A stretch of DNA of 47,558 nt, from positions 1 through 47,558 of the forward strand of contig CAIMTB010000471.1 in assembly GCA_903844265.1 (NCBI GenBank). The letters are read 5' to 3'. Both the position numbers and the translations under genes were made by a program. Below the pieces are notes generated by a model. It did no database searches. It was not told the origin of the DNA and saw only the letters and a list, made by a program, of their open reading frames with translations. Shown here piece after piece: positions 1 to 8,941 of the stretch; position 1 is the first letter of the stretch; the number at the start of each line of letters is the position of its first letter. The stretch is from an uncultured Verrucomicrobiota bacterium. GTDB lineage: Bacteria; Verrucomicrobiota; Verrucomicrobiia; Limisphaerales; CAIMTB01.

Positions 1-32
1 ATTCCTGACCGGTTTTCAGGACGAGACCATCC

Positions 33-95
33 AGAGGGGCGCCGTCCGTGGGTGCATCCGCAAGGACGGCGCGCAGCGGAGTGCACGCCCTACCG
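33..95 (+). repeat. Interspersed palindromic repeat, copy 1
   Basis: This is one of three related intergenic elements in the window (others near 41180 and 44820). A perfect 9-bp stem, GCGCCGTCC (39-47) with GGACGGCGC (64-72), encloses a 16-base loop. It is followed by a second, imperfect palindrome GGCGCGCA-GCGGAG-TGCACGCC (68-89). The same arm order occurs in all three copies. It lies upstream of the PSD1 gene. Its reading frames encode no recognisable protein, so upstream start codons inside or near it should not be used for that gene. The flanks outside 33-95 do not match the other copies. Confidence 0.8.
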
Positions 96-206
96 GTTGT
101 CAATCGCGCCGTCCTCCTCCATGATGAGGACGCTCAACCCATGCGAAGCGTTCCTTCCCCAAGCGGCCTTGTGCCCGTGCCCCTGCCGCGTCCCGGACTT
201 CGACCG

Positions 207-3200
207 ATGGACCCGCGGGTCCAGGGACTCGCGCTGGCGAGTGCTGTCGCGCTCCTTTGTTTTTGTTCGCTCCGCGTCCCCGCCGCGGAACCCGCGCCCC
301 CGACGGCCGTGGACTTCAATCGCGACATCCGCCCGATCCTTTCGCAGAACTGCATCTTCTGCCACGGCCCCGACGAGAAGCAGCGCAAGGGCGGCAAGCG
401 CGCGTCGGGAGGGTTCCGGCTCGACACGCTCGCCGGACAGCGCGAGGACCTCGGCGGGCATTTCGGGGTGGTCCCGGGAAAGCCCGACCAGAGCGAAATC
501 ATCCGTCGGTTGGCCGTGAGCGATGGCGACGAGGCGATGCCGCCGGCGAAGAGCGGCAAGAAGTTGACGGCGGAACAAATCGGGCTGGTTCGGCGCTGGA
601 TCGAGGCCGGCGCGAAGTTCTCGAACCATTGGTCGTATGAGAAGCCCGTCCGACCTCCGCTTCCGTTGGTGAAGGATGGGACATGGCCCCGCAACGGCCT
701 CGACAGTTTCGTCCTCGCGCGGCTCGAGTCGGAAGGGCTGAAGCCGCAACCCCAGGCCGATGTGGAGATCCTGGCCCGCCGCGTCGCGCTCGACCTCACC
801 GGCCTCCCGCCGGCTCCGGAGGAAGTGGACCGTTTCCTCGCGGACAACGATTCCGGCGCGTTCGAGCGGTACGTGGACCTCCTCCTCGCGAAGCCCGCGT
901 ATGGCGAGCACTGGGCGCGAATGTGGCTCGATCTCGCGCGGTACGCGGATTCCGCGGGATACGCCGATGATCCGCCGCGGACCATCTGGCCTTATCGCGA
1001 CTACGTGATCCGCGCCTTCAACGCCAACCTTCCGTTCGACCAGTTCACGATCGAGCAGATCGCGGGCGACCTGCTGCCGGATCCGAGCGAGGACCAGCTG
1101 AAGGCCACGGCGTTCCATCGGAACACCATGACCAACAGCGAGGGCGGCACCAACGACGAGGAGTTCCGCAACGTGGCCATGATCGACCGCGTCAACACCA
1201 CCTTCGCCGTGTGGATGGGCACGTCCATGGCCTGCGCCCAGTGTCACAACCACAAGTACGATCCCATCTCCCAGAAGGAGTATTTCCAGCTGTTCGCGTT
1301 CCTCAACAACACCGCCGACGCCGACCGCCCGGACGAGGCTCCACTCCTCACGTTCGACACCGACGAGATCCGCACGCATCGCGCGGAGCTGAACCTCGGC
1401 CTCGACGCGCTCGATGCAAAGTTCCGCTCCGAGACTCCCAACCTCGCCGCCGCCGCATACGAATGGGCCCGCGTGTTCGGCGCGAAAATGGAGTGGCAAT
1501 CGCCAAAGCCGGTGTCCGCGATGTCCGGGGCGGGCCACGCCATCACGGTGCTCGACGACTCCAGCGTCATCGTCGCGCCCAAGGGTACCAACCTCCTCAG
1601 GGACACCTACACCATCGATCTGCCGTTTGACTCGGCGACGACGCTCACGGCGTTGCGGATCGAGGCGCTGACGCACGAGGCGCTCGGCGGAAACGGCCCC
1701 GGGATGGCGGGGAATTTTTTTGTCCGCTCGGTGCGCGCCAAACTCCTGCCCGTCCCGAACCAGGCCGGCCCGTTGACCCGATTCGTCCGTGTCGAACTTC
1801 CCCGTCGTGGCTCGATCCGGTTGGCCGAACTCCAGGTCTTCAGCAGCGGCGAAAACATCGCCAAGGATTCCGTTCCGACCCAGAGCAGCACCGCCGGTGA
1901 GGCGCGACCTGCGCTTGCCGTGGATGGCAAGTCCGACGGCGCGCTCTCCATGACGCAGGAGGAGGACCAACCCTGGTTCGAGATCGACCTCAGGTCGGTC
2001 CGCCCGGTCGAGCGTATCGTCGTCTGGCCAGGGGCCGAACCCGGCAATCGCCTGGAAGGATTCCGCGTCGTGGCCCTCGACGAGAAACGGCAGACGGTGT
2101 GGGAGCAGGCCGGCAACTCGGCGCCCAGGAAGGAAGTGACCTTCGAACTCGCGGGTCCGCGCGAGGTGGAACTGGTCAACGCATCCGCCGACTACAACCA
2201 GGACAATCTCGACGAGGCCTTCGTGGCCAACGACGCGCCAAAATCGGCGCGCTATTTTCGAAAGCGCTCGGAGAAGGGTTGGGCGGTCGGGGGCGCCACG
2301 GGCAAGGACCACGTGCTCCTGCTGGGACTCGCGAAGCCGGTCGACGTCCCCCGCGGGGCGACGCTCTCCGTGACGATCGGGCAGCAGTCGAGCGCCGAGA
2401 AAAACCCGCTCGGCCATTTCCGGATCGGCACGACTTCCGACGGTCGCGCGGCGGAGTATGTGGACACGCCGCCTTCCGTGCGCGCCGCACTGGCGGTCGG
2501 GCCCGCGTCGCGCGACTTCCGGGCGGACGACGCGCAACGCGACCCGATCGTCGCGCATTTCGTGCGGCACATCGCGCCGGGCCTTCGCGACGAGCGTGAG
2601 CGCTACGCCCGGCTTCAACGCGAGCGTGACGAACTCAAGCCGCAGACGCTTCCGATCTACCGGGAACTCACCGGCAAGGATCGTCGCGCCACCAGGATCC
2701 AGGTCCGCGGCAACTTCCTCGTGACTACAGATGAAGTCGCGGAAGGCGTGCCCGCCGCCTGGCATCCGTTGCCGGGCAACGCCAAGCCCGATCGCCTCGG
2801 GCTCGCACGCTGGCTGGTGGATGCGGACAACCCGCTCACCGCCCGGGTCGTGGTCAATCGCTTCTGGGAACAGATATTCGGCATCGGCATCGTGCGGACC
2901 AGCGAGGAATTCGGTTCCCAGGGCGAGCAGCCCGTGAATCAGGATCTGCTCGACTGGATGGCCACCGAACTGGTCGCGCAACGCTGGAACGTCAAGGCTT
3001 TCCTCCGGGTGCTCGTCACCAGCGCCTCGTATCGCCAGTCCTCACGTGTCACGCCGGAAGTCCTCGAGAAGGATCCCGACAACCGTCTCGTTTCGCGCGG
3101 GCCAAGGTTCCGGATGGGCGCCGAGATGATCCGCGACCAGGCGCTCGCCGCGGCGGGATTGCTCAGCTCCCGAATGCTCGGACCCTCGGTGCGGCCTCCC

Positions 3201-3734
3201 CGCCCGAGCCTCGACCTTCGCGCGGCGTTTGGCGGAAACCTCGACTGGCAGACCAGTCCGGGTGAGGACCGCTATCGTCGGGGGCTCTACACCGAGTGGC
3301 GCCGGACGAGTCCGTATCCCTCGATGGCCACGTTCGATGCGCCGAGCCGGGAGGTTTGCACGCTGCGGCGCGGTCGTTCGAACACGCCGCTCCAGGCGCT
3401 CGTGACCCTGAACGACCCCGTCTACATCGAGGCCGCGCAGGGTCTGGCCCGGCGCATGATCGCGGCGGGTGCCACCCCGGAAGCGCGGGTGGGATGCGGG
3501 TTCCGCCTGGTCCTCTCGCGACTTCCTTCGCCCGTCGAACTCTCCGAGGTGACCTTGCTGCTGAGCGATGTGCGCGCTGATTTCGAGCGCGACCCGAAGC
3601 GTGCCAGGGCGTTGATCTCCGGCCCCGCCGCTGTCACCGCGCCCATCGCAGGGGAAGCGGAGGTCGATCTGGCTTCCTGGACCGCCGTGGCCAATGTGCT
3701 GTTGAACCTCGACGAGACGCTCATGAAACGCTGA
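207..3734 (+). CDS. PSD1/DUF1549/DUF1553 cytochrome-like secreted protein
   Basis: This large exported protein (about 1175 residues) belongs to the planctomycete-verrucomicrobial PSCyt/PSD1 family, whose function is not established; the heme motifs suggest redox chemistry outside the cytoplasm. I chose ATG 207 because it gives a normal signal peptide (hydrophobic stretch ending Val-Pro-Ala-Ala-Glu); ATG 141 is an alternative with a long proline-rich leader. Residues about 38-145 form a PSCyt1 domain with a CxxCH heme motif (Cys49, Cys52, His53) and a later Glu-Ala-Met-Pro-Pro that may supply the axial Met. A DUF1549 domain follows, with the family's second CxxCH (Cys343, Cys346, His347). The middle, roughly residues 530-640, looks like a discoidin (F5/8 type C) beta-sandwich, suggesting carbohydrate binding. 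The C-terminal third is DUF1553. The downstream DUF1501 gene is its usual partner and probably co-transcribed. Confidence 0.92.
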   Translation: MDPRVQGLALASAVALLCFCSLRVPAAEPAPPTAVDFNRDIRPILSQNCIFCHGPDEKQRKGGKRASGGFRLDTLAGQREDLGGHFGVVPGKPDQSEIIRRLAVSDGDEAMPPAKSGKKLTAEQIGLVRRWIEAGAKFSNHWSYEKPVRPPLPLVKDGTWPRNGLDSFVLARLESEGLKPQPQADVEILARRVALDLTGLPPAPEEVDRFLADNDSGAFERYVDLLLAKPAYGEHWARMWLDLARYADSAGYADDPPRTIWPYRDYVIRAFNANLPFDQFTIEQIAGDLLPDPSEDQLKATAFHRNTMTNSEGGTNDEEFRNVAMIDRVNTTFAVWMGTSMACAQCHNHKYDPISQKEYFQLFAFLNNTADADRPDEAPLLTFDTDEIRTHRAELNLGLDALDAKFRSETPNLAAAAYEWARVFGAKMEWQSPKPVSAMSGAGHAITVLDDSSVIVAPKGTNLLRDTYTIDLPFDSATTLTALRIEALTHEALGGNGPGMAGNFFVRSVRAKLLPVPNQAGPLTRFVRVELPRRGSIRLAELQVFSSGENIAKDSVPTQSSTAGEARPALAVDGKSDGALSMTQEEDQPWFEIDLRSVRPVERIVVWPGAEPGNRLEGFRVVALDEKRQTVWEQAGNSAPRKEVTFELAGPREVELVNASADYNQDNLDEAFVANDAPKSARYFRKRSEKGWAVGGATGKDHVLLLGLAKPVDVPRGATLSVTIGQQSSAEKNPLGHFRIGTTSDGRAAEYVDTPPSVRAALAVGPASRDFRADDAQRDPIVAHFVRHIAPGLRDERERYARLQRERDELKPQTLPIYRELTGKDRRATRIQVRGNFLVTTDEVAEGVPAAWHPLPGNAKPDRLGLARWLVDADNPLTARVVVNRFWEQIFGIGIVRTSEEFGSQGEQPVNQDLLDWMATELVAQRWNVKAFLRVLVTSASYRQSSRVTPEVLEKDPDNRLVSRGPRFRMGAEMIRDQALAAAGLLSSRMLGPSVRPPRPSLDLRAAFGGNLDWQTSPGEDRYRRGLYTEWRRTSPYPSMATFDAPSREVCTLRRGRSNTPLQALVTLNDPVYIEAAQGLARRMIAAGATPEARVGCGFRLVLSRLPSPVELSEVTLLLSDVRADFERDPKRARALISGPAAVTAPIAGEAEVDLASWTAVANVLLNLDETLMKR

Positions 3735-3774
3735 ACGCGTGCCGACTCGAACCCATCTCCATCCCCCGCCTGTC

Positions 3775-5247
3775 ATGAACCCGTTCCGAATCGAGCACCT
3801 GCAACACCAGACGCGCCGGCAGTTCCTCCTCCGCGCCGGCCGGTGCAGCCTCGGCGCCATCGCGCTCCAGTCCTTGTTCGCCGGGCCGGAGGCAAGGGCC
3901 GCGGCTCGATCCCAGGGAGCCGCGCCCGCTGATCCGCTCGCCCCGCGCCTCCCGCATTTCGCTCCCAAGGCCAAGCGGGTGATCTACCTGCACATGTCGG
4001 GAGGACCGCCGCACCTCGACATCTTCGATTACAAACCGGAACTCGTGAAGCGCGACGGCCAGGACTGTCCTGATGAATTTCTCAAGGGCCGCCGCTTTGC
4101 CTTCACGGGAGGCACGCCGAAGCTGATGGGCACGCCGAGAACCTTCTCGCCGCACGGCAGGTCCGGGATCTGGATGTCGGATGCGGTTCCCAATTTCCAC
4201 CGCGTCGCCGACGAGATGTGCGTGATCCGGTCGATGACCACCGACCAGTTCAATCATACCCCGGCCGAGTTGCTTCTCTACACGGGTTCACCGCGGCAGG
4301 GCCGGCCGAGCATGGGCTCGTGGGTCACCTACGGACTGGGAAGCGAGAACAGCGATCTCCCGGGATTCGTGGTCCTGATCTCCAGCGGAGTGCAACCCAG
4401 TGGAGGTCAATCGTGCTGGGGCACCGGCTTCCTTCCGTCCGTGTTCCAGGGCGTTCAGTGCCGCTCGAAGGGCGATCCCGTCCTCTACGCGTCCGATCCT
4501 CCGGGCATGGACCGCGCCATGCGCCGGCGAACCCTCGATTCGCTGCGGCGCCTGAATCAACTGCAGGAGGCGGAACTCGGCGACCCTGAGACCATCACGC
4601 GCATCGCCCAGTATGAACTCGCCTTCCGCATGCAGGCGAGCGTCCCGGAGGTGATGGACATCTCGCGCGAGCCGGCGTCGATGATCGAGGCCTACGGCGC
4701 CAGTCCCGGCGATGCGAGCTTCGCCAACAACTGCCTGCTCGCCCGCCGTCTGGTCGAGAAAGGCGTCCGTTATGTCCAGCTGTTCGACTGGGGTTGGGAT
4801 TTCCACGGCACCGGACCGGGCGAAGATATCCGGAACGGTCTCACCGAGAAAATGCGGCGCACCGACAAGCCCGTGGCAGCGCTCATCGCGGACCTGCGGC
4901 AGCGGGGATTGCTCGAGGATACCCTGATCGTCTGGGGTGGTGAATTCGGACGTACTCCGTTTCGCGAGGGGCGTACGGCGGGCTCCACAAACCTGGGGCG
5001 CGACCATTACCCGGATTGCTATTCGATGTTTCTCGCCGGTGGCGGCGTCAAGGCGGGCATCTCCTACGGCGAGACCGATGATCTGGGTTTCTCCATTGTG
5101 GAGAACCGGGTTCATGTCCACGACCTCCAGGCGACCCTGCTGCACCTGCTGGGATTCGACCACAAGCGGCTCACGCACCGTTTCCAGGGCCGCGACTACC
5201 GGCTCACCGACGTCCACGGCGAGGTGGTGAAGGATATCATCGCGTGA
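3775..5247 (+). CDS. DUF1501 domain protein, TAT-exported
   Basis: A 490-residue member of DUF1501, a family related to the alkaline phosphatase/sulfatase fold and usually encoded beside PSD1 cytochromes in Planctomycetes and Verrucomicrobiota. No substrate has been firmly assigned. The start at ATG 3775 places a twin-arginine motif (Thr-Arg-Arg-Gln-Phe-Leu) near residue 14, followed by a short hydrophobic stretch, so export as a folded protein is likely. A GTG at 3739 is in frame but would only add a weak leader. Visible conserved segments are His-Met-Ser-Gly-Gly-Pro-Pro-His-Leu-Asp near residue 75, Gly-Gly-Glu-Phe-Gly-Arg-Thr-Pro near 390, and Gly-Arg-Asp-His-Tyr-Pro a little later; the acidic and His residues there are plausible metal ligands. 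It starts 40 bases after the PSD1 stop on the same strand. Confidence 0.92.
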   Translation: MNPFRIEHLQHQTRRQFLLRAGRCSLGAIALQSLFAGPEARAAARSQGAAPADPLAPRLPHFAPKAKRVIYLHMSGGPPHLDIFDYKPELVKRDGQDCPDEFLKGRRFAFTGGTPKLMGTPRTFSPHGRSGIWMSDAVPNFHRVADEMCVIRSMTTDQFNHTPAELLLYTGSPRQGRPSMGSWVTYGLGSENSDLPGFVVLISSGVQPSGGQSCWGTGFLPSVFQGVQCRSKGDPVLYASDPPGMDRAMRRRTLDSLRRLNQLQEAELGDPETITRIAQYELAFRMQASVPEVMDISREPASMIEAYGASPGDASFANNCLLARRLVEKGVRYVQLFDWGWDFHGTGPGEDIRNGLTEKMRRTDKPVAALIADLRQRGLLEDTLIVWGGEFGRTPFREGRTAGSTNLGRDHYPDCYSMFLAGGGVKAGISYGETDDLGFSIVENRVHVHDLQATLLHLLGFDHKRLTHRFQGRDYRLTDVHGEVVKDIIA

Positions 5248-5287
5248 TCGTGGCCGGGGAAAGGCAGGAGCCTGATCCCGGGTGCGC

Positions 5288-6202
5288 TCACGGCCGGCGA
5301 CGTTGGGATGTTTGACGGATTGAGGTAAGCGCGGCGTCCAGTCCAACCATCGGCGTCCCCAGGTGGGCCCTTGCTTTCGCGTTGTCCATCGACACGTCGC
5401 GCGGTCGTGCCGCACGCCCGGGGAGGGTTGTCGGATCGATGCCCACGACGCCTGCCGGATCGTGCCCGAAGAACACCGCGATTCTTCGGGCAAGTTCCAG
5501 GCGGTTGAGGCGGTCGTTCCCGGCAAGATGGAAAACCCCCGACGTCGCTTCGTTCGACGCAAGTTCCATCAGGGCTTTGCCGAGGGTGACCACGTCGATG
5601 GGCGTCCGGATTTCGGCCTCGGGTACCGTGACGACACGGCCGGCCTCGAGCGACGCGAGCATTCGTGCGACGAAGGAATTGCCGACACCCAGGACCGGAA
5701 GCCCGACGATCACCGCCAGTCGCGCCACCACGTGGCCGGCGCTGGCATCGAGCACGGCGTGCTCCGCTGCCACCTTGGTGTGCGCGTAGACATTGACCGG
5801 ACCCGGGGGATCCTGCTCGCGGTAGGGCGCGTGTTCGCCGTCAAAAATGGTGTCGGTGGAGCAATGCACGAGGCGCGCACCGTGTTCCGCACAAAGGTTC
5901 GCCAAGGTTCGCGTCAGGCCGAAGTTCACCTCCCGCGCCAGGTCCGGGTGGGCCTCGCAGTAGTCGATGTCGGCAAGGGCTGCCGTGTGGATCACCGCGG
6001 CGGGTCGGACGTCGCGGAAAAGCTCGGCCCAAGGATCGCGGGCCAGCGAGTCGAGGCTGTGCGCCTTCCACTCACCTTGGGGATCGGGTCCGGTGCCACG
6101 TGAGACGGCGTGGATTTCCCAGGCGTCGGCGCCTTGGGCGAGAATGCTGCCGGCGACGAAGCCGTTGGCGCCGGTGACGATCAGTTTCTTGCGCGGGCTC
6201 AT
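5288..6202 (-). CDS. RmlD-like NAD(P)-dependent sugar reductase/epimerase
   Basis: A 304-residue extended short-chain dehydrogenase/reductase of the RmlD substrate-binding family (dTDP-4-dehydrorhamnose reductase-like). A glycine-rich nucleotide-binding loop Thr-Gly-Ala-Asn-Gly-Phe-Val-Ala-Gly lies at residues 10-18. A Ser-Thr-Asp motif is at 115-117 and the catalytic Tyr-xxx-Lys pair at Tyr139/Lys143. The C-terminal half has the RmlD-type segment Asn-Asp-Arg-Leu-Asn-Arg-Leu-Glu-Leu-Ala. I chose the ATG at 6202 because it lies just before the Rossmann strand; upstream in-frame sequence runs antisense through the neighbouring kinase gene. No other rml genes are nearby, so a dTDP-rhamnose role is not shown and another nucleotide-sugar or NAD-linked role is possible. 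The gene converges on the DUF1501 gene, and its start faces that of the histidine kinase. Confidence 0.85.
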   Translation of the reverse strand: MSPRKKLIVTGANGFVAGSILAQGADAWEIHAVSRGTGPDPQGEWKAHSLDSLARDPWAELFRDVRPAAVIHTAALADIDYCEAHPDLAREVNFGLTRTLANLCAEHGARLVHCSTDTIFDGEHAPYREQDPPGPVNVYAHTKVAAEHAVLDASAGHVVARLAVIVGLPVLGVGNSFVARMLASLEAGRVVTVPEAEIRTPIDVVTLGKALMELASNEATSGVFHLAGNDRLNRLELARRIAVFFGHDPAGVVGIDPTTLPGRAARPRDVSMDNAKARAHLGTPMVGLDAALTSIRQTSQRRRP

Positions 6203-6277
6203 GTTCAGTGGGGGTTCAACGCTACGGGAAACGGCTCCGACAATACAGTTGTGCTCCTTCGTGGGACGATGCTTGCT

Positions 6278-6291
6278 CGCTCCAAGGAGCG
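6278..6291 (+). promoter_or_regulatory. Inverted repeat over an SD-like sequence
   Basis: CGCTCC-AA-GGAGCG is a perfect 6-bp inverted repeat in the 129-bp divergent intergenic region between the RmlD-like gene and the histidine kinase. The right arm includes the Shine-Dalgarno-like AAGGAG (6284-6289). The same AAGGAGC (6284-6290) can alternatively pair with GCTCCTT at 6253-6259, so two mutually exclusive pairings are possible in RNA. It could equally be a DNA operator. The structure is seen in the sequence; any regulatory role is inferred. Confidence 0.35.
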
Positions 6292-6293
6292 CC

Positions 6294-6344
6294 ATGAGGC
6301 CAGCGAATCTGTCTTTTGTTCCCTTGAACCTATGCGTCCTGTGA
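6294..6344 (+). CDS. Possible 16-residue leader peptide before the histidine kinase
   Basis: A short frame encodes MRPANLSFVPLNLCVL and ends in TGA at 6342-6344, overlapping the kinase start codon (6332) by 13 bases in another frame. It is preceded at 4 bases by AAGGAG, one of the few good Shine-Dalgarno sequences in the window, while the kinase ATG itself has none. This arrangement would allow translational coupling or control by folding of the 6278-6291 hairpin. No homology can be claimed for a peptide this short, and chance is a serious alternative. Confidence 0.25.
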   Translation: MRPANLSFVPLNLCVL

Positions 6345-8473
6345 GCACCACCGAAGCCAGTAAATCGCACGCGGGACCTGTGTTTCTCGGGATATTCGTC
6401 GTGCTGGCCCTGGGTATCATCGCGGCCGGGTATGTGTACTACCGGCATTTCGACCGCCAATACCATGCCAGCGTGGAGAGTCAGCTCTCGGCCGTTGCGG
6501 ACTTGAAGGCAGGCGAACTGGTGCAGTGGCGCAAGGAGCGGATGGAGGATGCCAGGATGATGTTCCAGAACCCCACCATTTCGGACCTGGTGCGGCGCCT
6601 TGTGGAAGGATCCGAGGACGTGGAGGCGGAACGTCACCTCCAGATCTGGATCGGGAAGATGCGGGTCGGCCATGACTTTGATGCGGTTCGACTGCTCGAT
6701 GTCCGGGGTGTCACCCGTTTGTCATCTCCTGTCGGGCTCGGACCGATGCCCGTGTCGGTGGCGCAGGAGGCCCTTGAATGTCTGAAGTCCGGCAAGGTGA
6801 CGTTCCAGGATTTCTATCGAAGTGACACGGACGGGAGGGTCTACCATGGGATTTCCATTCCCATCTTTGACGACCGGGAGGCTGGCCGGCCGATGGGGAT
6901 TCTCTACTTGCGCACGGACCCGGAGACCTATCTCTATCCGTTCATCGAGCGATGGCCTGTTCCCAGTCTGACAGCCGAGACGTTGTTGTTGCGCCGGGAA
7001 GGCGACCGGGTTCTCTTCCTGAACGAACTCAGGCACGGGACGAACGCGGCTCTGGCCATGGGGATTCCGATGTCACAGACGAATCTCCCCGGGGTCCGGG
7101 CGGCCTTGGGGGAAACAGGCCCGGTGGAAGGCATCGACTATCGCGGAGTGCGGGTGATGGCGGCTTTGCGTGCGGTGTCGGATTCGCCGTGGTTCCTGGT
7201 GGCCAAGATCGACCACGAGGAGATCCACTTGCCCAGCCTGGAGCGTCTCTGGCAGTTGGTCGTGCTGGTCGCGACCCTCGTGCTCGGCTCGGGGTCTTGC
7301 ATCGGGTTCATCTGGCGCCAGCAGGGCGTCCGCTTCTATCAGGATCGGGCCCGGGTGGCGGAGGCGGCGCGACGGAGCGAGCAGCGGTTCCGGACCTACT
7401 TCGAGCTTCCTTTGATCGGGATCGCGGTGACCTCCCCGACGAAAGGCTGGGTGGAAGCGAATGAGGAACTCTGCAGGATCCTGGGTTATTCCGTGGAGAA
7501 ATTGCGTGGAATGACCTGGGCGGAGCTGACGCACCCCGGAGATCTGGACGCGGACACGCTTCAATTCAATCGGGTGTTGGCCGGGGAGGCGGACGGGTAT
7601 TCCCTCGAGAAGCGCTTCGTGCGTGCGGATGGCTGCGTCCTGCATTCCGAACTGGCGGTCCGCTGCGTGCGCAACCCGTCGGGGGAGGTCGAATATTTCG
7701 TGGCGCTGGTGAAGGACATCACCGAGCGGAAGCAGGCGATGGAAGCGGCGCGGCTCAGCGCGCTCAGGTTGGAGGACAAGAACGCCGAGATGGAGCGGTT
7801 CCTCTACGCGGCCTCCCATGACTTGAAGAGTCCCGTGGTGACCATCCGGACCTTCCTGGGCTACCTCGAGCAGGACGTGGCGAGCGCCAACGCCGGGCGG
7901 ATGGAGAAGGACATGCATTACATCCGCTCCGCGGCGGACAAGATCGCGCGGTTGCTGGATGAGTTGCTGGAGGTTTCACGCGTCGGTCGACTCGTGAATC
8001 CGCCGGCGAGCGTGGGCTTCCGGGCGTTGGTCGACGACGCGCTCACCGCCGTGGCTGGCCGGATCGCGGATCGCGGGGTGGTGGTGACGGTGGGTGAACA
8101 CGACCTGACGTTGCATGGCGACCCTCTCCGACTTGCGGAGATCTGGCAGAACCTGGTGGAGAACGCGTGCAAGTTCATGGGAGACCAGAAGAAGCCCCGC
8201 GTCGACATCGGCATGGAGGTCCGGGCGGGGGACAGGGTCTTTTATGTGCGGGACAACGGCATCGGCGTGGATCCGCGGCACCAGGCAAAGATCTTCAACC
8301 TCTTCGAGAAGCTCGATCCGAAGGCCGAGGGAACCGGCATGGGTTTGGCACTTGTGAAGCGTATCGTGGAACTGTATCACGGCATCCTCTGGGTGGAATC
8401 GGAGGGGCAGGGGCGGGGCGTGTGTTTCTATTTCACGCTGCCGGGTGCGGTGACCAACGGAAACGGAGGATGA
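6332..8473 (+). CDS. Membrane sensor histidine kinase with PAS domain
   Basis: A 713-residue inner-membrane two-component sensor. From ATG 6332 a transmembrane helix occupies about residues 14-34, followed by a periplasmic sensing region of about 270 residues (probably a Cache-like fold, by position only). A second helix lies near 308-330. A PAS domain follows (about 350-470) ending in the typical Asp-Ile-Thr-Glu-Arg-Lys. The dimerisation domain carries the phospho-acceptor His496 in Ser-His-Asp-Leu-Lys-Ser-Pro, and the ATPase domain shows N-box Asn-Leu-Val-Glu-Asn-Ala-Cys-Lys, Asp-Asn-Gly-Ile-Gly-Val and Gly-Thr-Gly-Met-Gly-Leu. In-frame codons further upstream overlap the RmlD-like gene and carry no domain. 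A response regulator starts 9 bases after its stop, so the two are probably an operon. The ligand is unknown. Confidence 0.93.
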   Translation: MRPVSTTEASKSHAGPVFLGIFVVLALGIIAAGYVYYRHFDRQYHASVESQLSAVADLKAGELVQWRKERMEDARMMFQNPTISDLVRRLVEGSEDVEAERHLQIWIGKMRVGHDFDAVRLLDVRGVTRLSSPVGLGPMPVSVAQEALECLKSGKVTFQDFYRSDTDGRVYHGISIPIFDDREAGRPMGILYLRTDPETYLYPFIERWPVPSLTAETLLLRREGDRVLFLNELRHGTNAALAMGIPMSQTNLPGVRAALGETGPVEGIDYRGVRVMAALRAVSDSPWFLVAKIDHEEIHLPSLERLWQLVVLVATLVLGSGSCIGFIWRQQGVRFYQDRARVAEAARRSEQRFRTYFELPLIGIAVTSPTKGWVEANEELCRILGYSVEKLRGMTWAELTHPGDLDADTLQFNRVLAGEADGYSLEKRFVRADGCVLHSELAVRCVRNPSGEVEYFVALVKDITERKQAMEAARLSALRLEDKNAEMERFLYAASHDLKSPVVTIRTFLGYLEQDVASANAGRMEKDMHYIRSAADKIARLLDELLEVSRVGRLVNPPASVGFRALVDDALTAVAGRIADRGVVVTVGEHDLTLHGDPLRLAEIWQNLVENACKFMGDQKKPRVDIGMEVRAGDRVFYVRDNGIGVDPRHQAKIFNLFEKLDPKAEGTGMGLALVKRIVELYHGILWVESEGQGRGVCFYFTLPGAVTNGNGG

Positions 8474-8482
8474 CCTGGAACC

Positions 8483-8923
8483 ATGAAAGGCGAACCAATC
8501 GTCATATTGCTGGTGGAGGATGAGGAAGCCCACGCCGAGATCATCCGGCGCAACCTGGAGGAGTCCCGCCTCGGCAACAACCTCGTCCATCTGACTGACG
8601 GCCAGATGGCGTTGGACTATCTCTACCGACGGAATGATTTCCTCGACCCTGCCACGTCTCCACGCCCGGGACTGATCCTGCTCGATCTCCGCCTGCCCAA
8701 GGTGGACGGGTTGGAGGTGTTGAGGACTCTCAAGACGGACGAACATCTCAGAAGCATCCCGGTCGTGATCCTGACCACCTCGAAGGCCGAGTCGGACCTG
8801 GTCCAGGCCTACGAGCACCACGCCAACAGCTACCTGGTCAAGCCCGTGGATTTCTCGAAGTTCACCCAGCTGATGGAAACCTTCGGTTACTATTGGTTGG
8901 CGTGGAACCAATATCCCCACTAG
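8483..8923 (+). CDS. Single-domain response regulator (Rcp1-like)
   Basis: A 146-residue stand-alone receiver domain with no output domain. The acidic pocket Val-Glu-Asp-Glu is at residues 11-14, the phospho-acceptor is Asp68 in Leu-Leu-Asp-Leu-Arg-Leu-Pro-Lys, the conserved Thr lies in Ile-Leu-Thr-Thr-Ser, and the Lys in Tyr-Leu-Val-Lys-Pro-Val. The insert around Tyr-Leu-Tyr-Arg-Arg and the aromatic C-terminus are typical of Rcp1-type regulators paired with phytochrome-like or PAS kinases. It probably receives phosphate from the kinase just upstream and passes it on by protein contact, since it has no DNA-binding part. GGAGG lies 13 bases before the ATG, rather far. The hybrid kinase begins 18 bases downstream. 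Confidence 0.95.
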   Translation: MKGEPIVILLVEDEEAHAEIIRRNLEESRLGNNLVHLTDGQMALDYLYRRNDFLDPATSPRPGLILLDLRLPKVDGLEVLRTLKTDEHLRSIPVVILTTSKAESDLVQAYEHHANSYLVKPVDFSKFTQLMETFGYYWLAWNQYPH

Positions 8924-8941
8924 CCCTTCGCGGCGATCCTC

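Noticed and set aside
90-2981. Long antisense open frame (963 codons) opposite the PSD1 gene
   Set aside because: It mirrors a gene with clear heme motifs and domains. Its translation is rich in Arg, Val, Gly and His with no domain, which is typical of antisense frames in GC-rich DNA.
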